A stretch of DNA of 6,832 nt from Desulfobacterales bacterium C00003106 (GTDB lineage Bacteria; Desulfobacterota; Desulfobacteria; Desulfobacterales; C00003106). The notes under the pieces are model-generated. The model was not told the origin of the DNA. It worked only from the letters and a program-made list of their open reading frames with translations, and did no database searches. A program made the translations under genes and the position numbers. Positions 1-6,352 of the stretch are shown piece by piece; positions within the stretch are counted from its first letter, which is position 1; the number at the start of each line of letters is the position of its first letter. Where the stretch lies: contig MAXM01000360.1 of NCBI GenBank assembly GCA_001751015.1, forward strand, positions 1 to 6,832. Direction: 5' to 3'.

Positions 1-1
1 A

Positions 2-262
2 TGGATATTGGATTATATCCGCTTTAATGGGACCCGGCATCCTCGGGAAATGGGTAAACCAGAGATCGAACGGTTTTTAAGTCATCTGGCGGTTAACAGG
101 AATGTGGCGCCTTCAACACAGAATCAGGCGCTTAATGCGATTCTTTTTCTTTACAAACATGTTTTAGATATGCCGCTTAACGGTTACATCGACGCAACCC
201 GCTCGAAAAAACGGAAAAGATTGCCGACAGTGTTGAATCAGTCAGAGATCAGTCGATTTTTT
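2..262 (+). pseudogene. integron-type tyrosine recombinase, internal fragment (both ends missing)
   Basis: The reading frame is open from base 2 with no start signal, so the gene begins left of the window. The 87 codons seen correspond to the N-terminal SAM-like (core-binding) domain of a tyrosine recombinase. The stretches FNGTRHPREMG, EIERFLSHLAV, STQNQALNAILFLYKHVL and RLPTVLNQSEI closely follow what I remember of integron integrases (IntI / TIGR02249-like), which cut and join DNA at attI and attC sites. The catalytic domain (R...H-x-x-R...Y) is entirely absent: after SEISRFF the sequence enters the inverted-repeat element at 263, and the frame runs on as junk to a stop at 413-415 inside the right arm. 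Integrase sequence does not resume after the element, so this is a deletion remnant and not a simple insertion. The fragment cannot recombine DNA. The family call is from recognition; whether it is a true integron integrase or a related XerC/D-like enzyme is less certain. Confidence 0.8.
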
Positions 263-435
263 GGCATCCTTCATAAAACCCCAAAAGTAGTTTACACTTT
301 TCGGGTTCTTGCAAAAATCCTGATTTTTTTCATGACATGTAGAACCCCTGAAAATAAGGCTTTACAGGGGGCTCAAAAAAATTGTTGGGAATTTGGTCTT
401 TCCCGAAAAGTGTAAACTACAAAATGAAGGATGCC
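263..435. repeat. 173-bp fold-back element with long terminal inverted repeats (MITE-like or IS remnant)
   Basis: The left arm has GGCATCCTTCAT at 263-274 and GTAGTTTACACTTTTCGGG at 287-305. The right arm has the exact reverse complements at 424-435 and 402-420. The two matching blocks are separated by 12 bases on the left and 3 on the right, so the folded arms would form a 12-bp and a 19-bp perfect stem with an asymmetric internal loop. The interior holds smaller fold-backs: GGGTTCT (303-309) against AGAACCC (341-347), and CCCCTG against CAGGGG around 345-370. No protein of useful size is encoded inside. No clear target-site duplication is seen; the flanks are T-rich on both sides but not identical. 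The arm length and lack of coding capacity fit a non-autonomous transposable element. The element marks the breakpoint of the integrase gene on its left and lies just 52 bp before the YidD-like gene on its right. I do not recognise the IS family. Confidence 0.72.
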
Positions 436-487
436 CTCTTTTTCATAATGAAGTTCTTGTTTGTTCAAAAAAGTGGGTGGCGGTGAA

Positions 488-913
488 ATGGGATTTATCA
501 GAATTATACCACCTTTTTTGCTGATGCTCTGTTTTTTGTTTCTCTTTGCTGAAGCGGCGAAATCCGGCGATGACGCATTCAACGGCCCATGGGAAGAAAG
601 CTCTGGTAATGGATATTCCAGGCCGCGTCAATCGTCAGTGAATCCGGTCAGAGATCTTGTCGTAATTTTCAGGGACTTTATTTCTCCTGTAGACGGCGAC
701 AGGTGTCCCATGTATCCGAGCTGCTCGCAGTACAGCATTCAATCCTTTGAAAAACACGGTCTTATTATTGGCTGGATGATGACCTGTGACCGTCTCTTGC
801 ACGAAGCGGACGAGATGAGACGGGTCCCGGCGATTCTTGTTGGTGATCACTACAGGTTCTACGATCCTCTGGAAAACAATGATTTCTGGTGGTATGATGA
901 ACTGCAGAGATGA
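488..913 (+). CDS. YidD-family protein with signal peptide and C-terminal extension
   Basis: The 141-residue product has the YidD (DUF37) core at about residues 54-105: VRDLVVIFRDFISP, then DRCPMYPSCSQYS with the two family cysteines (73 and 79), then FEKHGLIIGWMMTCDRLL. YidD of E. coli is a small (about 85 residue) membrane-associated factor that helps YidC insert inner-membrane proteins. This protein differs: residues 1-24 are a hydrophobic signal-like segment (PPFLLMLCFLFLFAEA), followed by a polar linker, and a C-terminal tail ends in YRFYDPLENNDFWWYDEL. It is also not beside rnpA or yidC. I therefore infer an exported or periplasm-facing paralogue, not the housekeeping factor. Start choice: the frame opens with a TTG at 461, but the first ATG (488) places the hydrophobic segment at the N terminus and has a weak G-rich stretch (GGGTGGCGG) upstream. 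It is followed after 21 bp by the TPR gene, probably in one transcript. Family assignment is firm; role and location are inference. Confidence 0.85.
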   Translation: MGFIRIIPPFLLMLCFLFLFAEAAKSGDDAFNGPWEESSGNGYSRPRQSSVNPVRDLVVIFRDFISPVDGDRCPMYPSCSQYSIQSFEKHGLIIGWMMTCDRLLHEADEMRRVPAILVGDHYRFYDPLENNDFWWYDELQR

Positions 914-921
914 TTGTCTTC

Positions 922-927
922 GGAAAG
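922..927 (+). promoter_or_regulatory. ribosome binding site deciding the start of the TPR gene
   Basis: GGAAAG lies 7 bases before the ATG at 935. The frame is also open from a TTG at 914 immediately after the previous stop codon, but that TTG has no Shine-Dalgarno sequence at the right distance. The ATG also gives a cleaner export signal (basic residues followed by a hydrophobic run), so 935 is preferred. Confidence 0.5.
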
Positions 928-934
928 TAACTTT

Positions 935-1903
935 ATGACTGCCCGGCGATTACGGATTGCGCATAGCAGACTATTGTCGATTATTCTATTTCTCGGCTGC
1001 CTCTTTGCACCCCTACTGCATACCGACACGGTCCTTGCTGAACCTGTCATGATAACTGACGCAGACGGTCAGTTTCAATTCGCCGAGCAGTATTTTCGCG
1101 CAGGAGAATTCTTCAGGGCTGTAGGAGAATACGAACGGTTTATCTATTTCTTTCCGGATGATCCCCGTAAGGAAGCAGCTACGCATAAGATCGGGCTTTC
1201 TTATTTCAAGGGGAAAAAATTCGAGCAAGCAATTTCCGCCTTTAAGGCCTTTTTGGCTCAATTTCCTTTGAGCGAGCTTGCAACCGAGACACGGTTTAGA
1301 ATCTGCGATTCCCTTGTCCGGATGGGAAGCCTGCTCAAGGCTGTCAAATGCCTGACCGGGATAGCGGAAGCGGCCCTGGATACTGATATCGCTGACAGGG
1401 CGTATTATCTGCGCGGATGGATATATCTTGAACTCGATGACTGGGAAGATGCGGCTGAGTCTTTCGAATTGATCAGCAAGAAGAACAGGGAGAGATATCG
1501 ACTGGAAGACCTTTCCCGCGAGATGAGCTGGAAAGGCGACATAAAAACCAAAAGCCCGGCCGTTGCAGGCATACTCGCAATCATTCCCGGGGCAGGTCAT
1601 CTGTACTGCGGGAGATACCGGGATGCAACCGTGGCCTTTATCCTGAACAGCGCCATGATGTATGCGGCGTATGAAGCATTTGACCACGGCCAGAATTGCC
1701 TTGGCGGGCTTATCACCATTTTTGAACTCGGCTTTTATACCGGTAACATCTATAGCGCTGTCGGCTCCGCCCACAAACACAACCGCGCTGTCAACAAGGG
1801 CTTTCTTGAATACCTGAAGCAAAACTCGCGGATCACTCTGGGACTCCGGCAGGATGCACACAAGCGGCAAGCGCCTTGCTTCTCCTGTCAATTGATGTTT
1901 TGA
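935..1903 (+). CDS. exported TPR protein with C-terminal membrane region, partner of the YidD-like gene
   Basis: The product has 322 residues. Residues 1-36 look like an export signal: basic MTARRLRIAHSR, hydrophobic LLSIILFLGCLFAPLL, and a possible cleavage after VLA. Residues about 45-182 form tetratricopeptide-type helical repeats: FAEQYFRAGEFFRAVGEYERFIYFFPDDP, then IGLSYFKGKKFEQAISAFKAFLAQFP, a more divergent unit at 118-145, and AYYLRGWIYLELDDWEDAAESFELI. These resemble the periplasmic YbgF/BamD class of TPR proteins. Residues 207-275 contain hydrophobic stretches with a PGAGHLYCGRYRDA motif (218-231), which recalls TM2- and DUF5683-like small membrane domains (P-G-x-G-x-x-Y-x-G). A polar, basic tail ends at FSCQLMF. 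TPR domains bind other proteins, so this is plausibly a scaffold in the envelope. Adjacency to the YidD-like gene (21 bp gap, same strand) suggests they work together, but the function is unknown. The 292-codon antisense frame over this gene is judged a shadow. Confidence 0.82.
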   Translation: MTARRLRIAHSRLLSIILFLGCLFAPLLHTDTVLAEPVMITDADGQFQFAEQYFRAGEFFRAVGEYERFIYFFPDDPRKEAATHKIGLSYFKGKKFEQAISAFKAFLAQFPLSELATETRFRICDSLVRMGSLLKAVKCLTGIAEAALDTDIADRAYYLRGWIYLELDDWEDAAESFELISKKNRERYRLEDLSREMSWKGDIKTKSPAVAGILAIIPGAGHLYCGRYRDATVAFILNSAMMYAAYEAFDHGQNCLGGLITIFELGFYTGNIYSAVGSAHKHNRAVNKGFLEYLKQNSRITLGLRQDAHKRQAPCFSCQLMF

Positions 1904-2009
1904 CGACTCTCACAGCTCAAAGCGACAACACTTAGCTCTTAGCTGAATGTATTGTTATCTGTTTGATTTTTTTAGCTAAGGAACGGGGACGAAATAACTT
2001 TCCCCCTTC
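1904..2009. other. convergent intergenic spacer with short repeats
   Basis: This 106-bp spacer separates the + strand TPR gene from the end of the - strand permease gene. It holds two tandem copies of CTTAGCT (1931-1944), an inverted copy AGCTAAG (1974-1980) preceded by a T-run, and a GGGGA/TCCCC hairpin (listed separately). No gene is visible. It is the natural place for terminators of both converging units, but no strong GC-rich hairpin with an immediate T-run is present. Confidence 0.6.
1985..2005. terminator. weak hairpin between converging genes (terminator or REP-like unit)
   Basis: GGGGA (1985-1989) and TCCCC (2001-2005) can pair around an 11-base loop. The stem is only five base pairs and no T-run follows directly on either strand. 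A run of T lies at 1967-1973, which would read as A on the permease strand. It could be a poor terminator for the permease gene, or a decayed REP-like unit, since GGGGAC-containing hairpins are common intergenic repeats in some bacteria. Low confidence. Confidence 0.25.
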
Positions 2010-5000
2010 CTAATCAGAAGCCTTTGCAAAGAGCGTGTAGTAGACTACGGGTACAATCACGAGTGTAAACGCCGTGGAGGCAAAGAGTCCGAAGATCAAG
2101 GCCCAGGCCAGGCCGGAAAATATCGGGTCGAGTGTGATGGGCAGGGCTCCGAGGGCCGTGGTGGCTGCGGTGAGGACTATCGGCCTGAATCGTATGGCTC
2201 CGCATCGCAATATAGCCTCTTTTAACACGAGTCCTCCTGCTGTGGCATGACGAATGAATTCGACAAGGACAATTGCATTTCTCACCACAATCCCCCCGAG
2301 AGCGATCATTCCGATCATGGAGGTGGCGGTGAAAAACACGGGGTTTTCAAAGCCTCCTATTGGATGATTGGTGACAAGATTCAGGACCCAGAATCCGGGC
2401 ATGATACCGATTATGGTAAGAGGGATTGCCATCATTATGACAATGGGTATGGAAAAAGAGCCTGTCTGGATGATCAGCAGGATACAGATACCGACAAGCG
2501 CCGCTCCAAAGGCAACCCCCAGGTCCCGAAAAACACGCAGAGTGATCTCCCACTCGCCTTCACCTGCCCATTCGACCCTGATTCCATCGGGAAGAGGATT
2601 CTCTTTCAGCCTTGACCCCATGTCGAGAATCGCTTCAGCAGGCGCACGGCCTGCCATTTCTCCAAAGAGATATACGACCCTGTTCAGATTTTTGTGATAG
2701 ATTGTCTGATCCTGGGGAATACGGACAAACTCGCCGAGTTCGCCGAGCTGAACCATCTGACCGGCGGAAGTCTTCACCGAGATACGGGAGAGGTCCGTCA
2801 GGCTCGATCTTTCCGCACGCGGCAGGATCAATCTGATAAGGAGCGGCTGTCGTTCACCGGCCAAGTGCACTGTCGCAGGAGTGGTTCCGGTAAGGGCCAG
2901 CCTGATCGTGTGAAGCGCGGCGTCAGTCGAAACCCCGTGCAATGCAGCCTTTTCCTTGTCAAGAACAAAATTAACCTTGTCTATCGGCGTCTCAATCGTG
3001 TCGTCAATATCGACCACAAACGGTTCTTCGCTCATTATCTTTCTGACAGATGCGGAAGCCGAAATGAGATCGTGATACGATTTGTCAGGGTCGCCATAGA
3101 TCTCTGCAACTATTGTGGAGATAACCGGCGGGCCGGGTGGCGACTCCACAATCTTGATGTTCGCATCCAGGCGCTCCGCTATTTTTTCAAGGTCTTTACG
3201 CAACCGGAGGACTATTTCGTGGCTCTGGTCTTTACGTTCTGTCTTGTCAGTCAGGTTTACCCTGATATCCGCCACATTGCCACCATCTCGCAGATAGTAA
3301 TGCCGCACCAGTCCGTTAAAATCCATGGGCGAGGCAGTGCCCACATAACAAACAAAATTGGTCACTTCCGCAACCTGCTGCAAATATGTCTCAAATGCCT
3401 TCACAACTCTGTCCGTTGTCTCGAGTGTTGTGCCTTCAGGCATGTCAATGACGATCTGGAATTCATCCTTGTTGTCAAAAGGAAGTATCTTCAGGGGGAC
3501 CAGCCGAAAAAGCGCCAGACAAATAGAGATAAGCATCAAAAGGATAACTGCGACAGCAAGGCCTGCTCTTTTTTTTTGTGATTCCAGAAACGGCGCCACG
3601 ATCCTGCGATATCCCTGTTTGATCCACTCGGGAGTGACATCCCGTGCGCCCGTTTCTGCGCCTTTAATGCCGCTCTTTTCACCAAACCGTTTGAGCAGAT
3701 GGTAGGAAAGCCAGGGGACCAGGGTCAAGGCGCTCAGGGTGGAAAAGGTCACCGCGAGAGGCACATTGGCTGCCATTGGCGCCATGTAGGGACCCATCAT
3801 GCCGGTAATGAAAAAAAGGGGCGCAAAGGAGACAATGATCGCCAGCGTGGACATTATAACCGGGGGCAGTACTTCGTTCACGGCATAAACCGTTGCTTGA
3901 AGCGGTTTTCTCTTGCGCATCAGGATATGACGCTGGATATTGTCCACGTTGGTAATCGGGTCGTCCACGACCAGACCAAGGGAGAGGATCAGGGCAAAAA
4001 GAGTGACACGATTAATTGTATAACCGAAAAGATAGTTTACAAACAGGGCCAGGGAAAAGCTTATGGGCACAGCCAATGCCACCACCGCAGCCTCCCTCCA
4101 CCCCATAGTGAAAGCAATCAGGCAGACAACGGCAATAATGGCAAAAAGGAGCGAGCCCAACAGGTCATCCACCTTCTGGTCGGCGGTCCTGCCATAATTT
4201 CTGGTAATCTCCACCCTTACCCCGTCCGGGATAAGGGTCTTTTTCAATTCCTCCACTTTTTTTAGAATATTTCCGGCAACAACAACCGCATTTGTTCCCT
4301 TTTTCTTGGCCAGGGCCAGCGTTACGGCAGGCATGGTTTTGCCATCCGGGAAGCCGATTCGGGAGTAGTTTTGCGTCTCTTCCGGTCCGTCAATGACCCT
4401 TGCCATGTCGCGCACATAAACAGGTCTGCCATCATAAACAGAGACCATCAGTTTTTCGACATCCTGACAGGCAGCGATAAACGAATCACTGCTTACCGTG
4501 ATCTCTTTGTTCATTTGTGCAAATGAGCCGGCGGTTATTGAGGCGTCAGCGCCGGCAAGGGCCCGTTCCACTTCCAAAGGGGATACTCCCAGGCCGGTCA
4601 TTCTCTCAGGATCGAGTTCAACCCGCACCTCCCGTCTCCGGCCGCCGGTAACAGTTGTCCGCGAGATATCCTCGATCTCTTCCAGCCTTGAGATTACCTC
4701 TTCACCTATACGGCGCAACTCGTGATCATCATATATGTCTGAACAAAGGGTCAGATTAACGATCGGCACATCATCTATCTCTATTGGCTTGATTACCCAG
4801 CCACGCACGATAGGCGGGGCCCGGTCGATATTCATGCTGATCTTGTTGTGAAGCTTGACAAGTGATTCTTCCCTGTCCTCACCCACATAGAACCGAACTG
4901 TAATAACAGCCATATCGCGGCGGGACATGGAATAGACATATTCGACGCCATCGATCTGCCAGAGCAGCTTTTCAAGGGGAGTCGCAACCAGCTTCTCCAC

Positions 5001-5210
5001 CTCCTCGGCGCTGGCTCCGGGCGATTGCACGTAGATGTCAGCCAACGGCACGATTATCTGGGGTTCTTCTTCGCGCGGGGTAACCAGGATAGCCGCAACG
5101 CCCATACAGAATGCGAGGACAATGAGGATAATCGACAACTGGGAAGTCAAGAATTTATTGACAATGGAGGCTATAATTCCCTGAGGGACATCGTCTGAAG
5201 CAGTATTCAT
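2010..5210 (-). CDS. RND-family efflux permease (AcrB/HAE-like), 1066 residues
   Basis: This is a proton-driven inner-membrane pump of the resistance-nodulation-division superfamily, normally a trimer that exports compounds through a periplasmic adaptor and an outer-membrane TolC-type channel. The length is complete for the family. TM1 is about residues 24-43, followed by the first periplasmic (porter/docking) region with PREEEPQI (45-52) and SPGASAEEVEKLVATPLE (63-80). TM2-6 lie within about 350-505, TM7 is about 549-571, the second periplasmic region is about 575-890, and TM8-12 fall within 895-1062. TM4 carries the proton-relay pair Asp416-Asp417 in LGLVVDDPITNVDNI, which favours the HAE (drug/hydrophobe) branch over metal pumps of the CzcA type. 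In TM10 the relay lysine of AcrB (Lys940, in AKNAI) appears to be Arg977 (VVRNAIVLVEF). The start has a good GAGGT site 5 bases upstream. No adaptor or channel gene adjoins it in this window; upstream is lactate dehydrogenase. The substrate cannot be told from sequence. Confidence 0.95.
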   Translation of the reverse strand: MNTASDDVPQGIIASIVNKFLTSQLSIILIVLAFCMGVAAILVTPREEEPQIIVPLADIYVQSPGASAEEVEKLVATPLEKLLWQIDGVEYVYSMSRRDMAVITVRFYVGEDREESLVKLHNKISMNIDRAPPIVRGWVIKPIEIDDVPIVNLTLCSDIYDDHELRRIGEEVISRLEEIEDISRTTVTGGRRREVRVELDPERMTGLGVSPLEVERALAGADASITAGSFAQMNKEITVSSDSFIAACQDVEKLMVSVYDGRPVYVRDMARVIDGPEETQNYSRIGFPDGKTMPAVTLALAKKKGTNAVVVAGNILKKVEELKKTLIPDGVRVEITRNYGRTADQKVDDLLGSLLFAIIAVVCLIAFTMGWREAAVVALAVPISFSLALFVNYLFGYTINRVTLFALILSLGLVVDDPITNVDNIQRHILMRKRKPLQATVYAVNEVLPPVIMSTLAIIVSFAPLFFITGMMGPYMAPMAANVPLAVTFSTLSALTLVPWLSYHLLKRFGEKSGIKGAETGARDVTPEWIKQGYRRIVAPFLESQKKRAGLAVAVILLMLISICLALFRLVPLKILPFDNKDEFQIVIDMPEGTTLETTDRVVKAFETYLQQVAEVTNFVCYVGTASPMDFNGLVRHYYLRDGGNVADIRVNLTDKTERKDQSHEIVLRLRKDLEKIAERLDANIKIVESPPGPPVISTIVAEIYGDPDKSYHDLISASASVRKIMSEEPFVVDIDDTIETPIDKVNFVLDKEKAALHGVSTDAALHTIRLALTGTTPATVHLAGERQPLLIRLILPRAERSSLTDLSRISVKTSAGQMVQLGELGEFVRIPQDQTIYHKNLNRVVYLFGEMAGRAPAEAILDMGSRLKENPLPDGIRVEWAGEGEWEITLRVFRDLGVAFGAALVGICILLIIQTGSFSIPIVIMMAIPLTIIGIMPGFWVLNLVTNHPIGGFENPVFFTATSMIGMIALGGIVVRNAIVLVEFIRHATAGGLVLKEAILRCGAIRFRPIVLTAATTALGALPITLDPIFSGLAWALIFGLFASTAFTLVIVPVVYYTLFAKASD

Positions 5211-5215
5211 TTTAT

Positions 5216-5221
5216 ACCTCA
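5216..5221 (-). promoter_or_regulatory. ribosome binding site of the RND permease gene
   Basis: Read on the - strand this is TGAGGT, ending 5 bases before the ATG at 5210. It supports that ATG as the start and gives a short N-terminal cytoplasmic tail before TM1, as usual in the family. Confidence 0.65.
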
Positions 5222-5241
5222 GTGAAGCAGTTAGCAGTTAG

Positions 5242-5268
5242 AAAAAAACCGCCTGTGCCCAGGTACAG
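5242..5268 (-). terminator. weak hairpin plus T-run after the lactate dehydrogenase gene
   Basis: On the - strand the sequence reads CCTG-GGCA-CAGG then CGG and seven T. The stem is only four base pairs, so this is a weak intrinsic terminator at best. It sits between the lactate dehydrogenase stop and the permease start, so it could reduce or end read-through between them. Beside it on the + strand is a tandem heptamer GCAGTTA (5227-5240). Confidence 0.3.
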
Positions 5269-5284
5269 CGATTTTGTTCGGCAT

Positions 5285-6247
5285 TCACATCGAGTGTAAC
5301 TTTTCCAGTGTGTCCCGCAAAATCAAGGCGGATCGGGAAAGTGATTTGCGTTCTTCCGCTGACAGTTCGCCTTCCACAATCCGTTCAACCCCTACTCGAG
5401 AAACCACTGCAGGCACGCTCAAACATACATCCTCAACACCGTATTCACCGGTCAGAAGAGTTGATACTGTCAGGACAGTTTTCTGGTTTCGGAGAACAGC
5501 TCCGACAATGCGGACGAGGGCCAATCCGATTGCAAAATACGTGGCTCCTTTATAATCAATAATGTGGTAGGCAGAACTCCTCACCTCCTCAACCATGCGA
5601 GCCCGTTTGGCCTTCCAGTCGCCACATTTCGCGCAAATGGGGCAATACTTATTGATGGACATACCCGCAACGTGGGTTTGCGACCAAGCCGCGAACTCAC
5701 TGTCACCATGTTCGCCCAGGATATAGGCGTGGACATTATGCACGTCGATATCAGAGCACTGACTCAAGAGATACCTGAAACGGGCACTGTCCAAGACTGT
5801 GCCTGACCCAAGCACGCGACTTCGATCCCATTCTGTCCGCTTGAGAGCAATCTGTGTAAGAACATCAACCGGATTGCTGACGACAACTATGACGGCGGAG
5901 GAGTTTCTGCTGACAATGTCATCCACAATGCTCTCGACTATGACAGCGTTTCGCTGAAGGAGATCGAGACGCGATTCGCCGGCTTGCTGCTTGGCTCCAG
6001 CCGTGATGACGATGACTTGTGCATCTGCGAAATCAGCAGCTTCACCGGCCCGTATCTCCACTGGCGGAAAAAACGGAAAGCCATGAGCAAGATCAAGCGC
6101 TTGCCCTTGTGCAAGATCACGGTTATGGTCAATCAGTATGATTGCATCGGATATCCCGCTTTGGGCAAGCGCATAAGCAAACGTTGCACCAACGGAACCT
6201 GCACCAACTATAACTACCTTTCTCGCTCCCCATGCCTGTGAATTCAT
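5285..6247 (-). CDS. ldh: L-lactate dehydrogenase (NAD-dependent)
   Basis: This cytoplasmic enzyme interconverts pyruvate + NADH and L-lactate + NAD+. The 320-residue length is normal and the family motifs are intact: the Rossmann glycine motif GAGSVG (15-20), Asp40 for the NAD ribose, and the mobile active-site loop AGAKQQAGESR (83-93). In that loop Gln87 matches the substrate-specificity Gln102 of classical LDH (malate dehydrogenases have Arg) and Arg93 matches Arg109. Asn125 in VSNPVDVLT, Asp153 and Arg156 in LDSARFR, and the catalytic His180 in ILGEHGDSE are all present. Arg158 and His173 match the Arg173/His188 pair that binds fructose 1,6-bisphosphate in allosteric bacterial LDHs, so activation by that sugar is plausible. 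A Cys-rich stretch, CPICAKC (202-208), lies on the surface side. The start ATG has AGAGGA 7 bases upstream. The RND permease gene follows 74 bp downstream on the same strand. The identity is confident; lactate versus malate rests on Gln87. Confidence 0.95.
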   Translation of the reverse strand: MNSQAWGARKVVIVGAGSVGATFAYALAQSGISDAIILIDHNRDLAQGQALDLAHGFPFFPPVEIRAGEAADFADAQVIVITAGAKQQAGESRLDLLQRNAVIVESIVDDIVSRNSSAVIVVVSNPVDVLTQIALKRTEWDRSRVLGSGTVLDSARFRYLLSQCSDIDVHNVHAYILGEHGDSEFAAWSQTHVAGMSINKYCPICAKCGDWKAKRARMVEEVRSSAYHIIDYKGATYFAIGLALVRIVGAVLRNQKTVLTVSTLLTGEYGVEDVCLSVPAVVSRVGVERIVEGELSAEERKSLSRSALILRDTLEKLHSM

Positions 6248-6254
6248 CTTGTTG

Positions 6255-6260
6255 TCCTCT
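6255..6260 (-). promoter_or_regulatory. ribosome binding site of the lactate dehydrogenase gene
   Basis: AGAGGA on the - strand, 7 bases before the ATG at 6247. It confirms the start, which puts the Rossmann motif at the usual distance from the N terminus. Confidence 0.65.
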
Positions 6261-6279
6261 CAATTGTGCCGAACATGCC

Positions 6280-6291
6280 GGTCACCTGACC
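6280..6291. promoter_or_regulatory. 12-bp near-perfect palindrome upstream of ldh (possible operator)
   Basis: GGTCACCTGACC has two 5-base half sites (GGTCA/TGACC) around a CC centre. It lies 33 bp upstream of the lactate dehydrogenase start in the 105-bp gap between that gene and the antitoxin-like gene. A dimeric regulator could bind here, but no convincing -35/-10 promoter was found next to it, and a chance palindrome or IS-end remnant is possible. Confidence 0.2.
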
Positions 6292-6352
6292 CCAACACTG
6301 CGGGACACTAACACCTTGAAAAACCATCTACTTTGATGCGGAGCAGAGCATT

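Noticed and set aside
345..370. PENKAL encoded here and again on the - strand near 6390
   Set aside because: A six-residue match in low-evidence frames with differing DNA is probably chance. It is not enough to link the two regions.
263..415. Continuation of the integrase frame through the element as a real protein
   Set aside because: The translation after SEISRFF does not resemble the recombinase family and ends in the right inverted arm; it is read-through.
263..435. Inverted-repeat element as an integron attC site
   Set aside because: The GTTRRRY/RYYYAAC core pair and the usual L/R box layout are not seen, and the element lies on the wrong side of the integrase gene for a cassette array.
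1013..1891. 292-codon open frame on the - strand
   Set aside because: It lies fully antisense to the TPR gene, has no recognisable domain and no convincing ribosome site. The + strand frame has an export signal and TPR repeats.
2694..3581. 295-codon open frame on the + strand and several shorter ones across 2247-4725
   Set aside because: All are antisense to the RND permease gene, whose protein is a full-length family match. Their translations are rich in Arg/Cys/His with no domain pattern.
5938..6241. Open frames on both strands inside the lactate dehydrogenase gene
   Set aside because: They overlap a complete, motif-intact enzyme and show no domain of their own.
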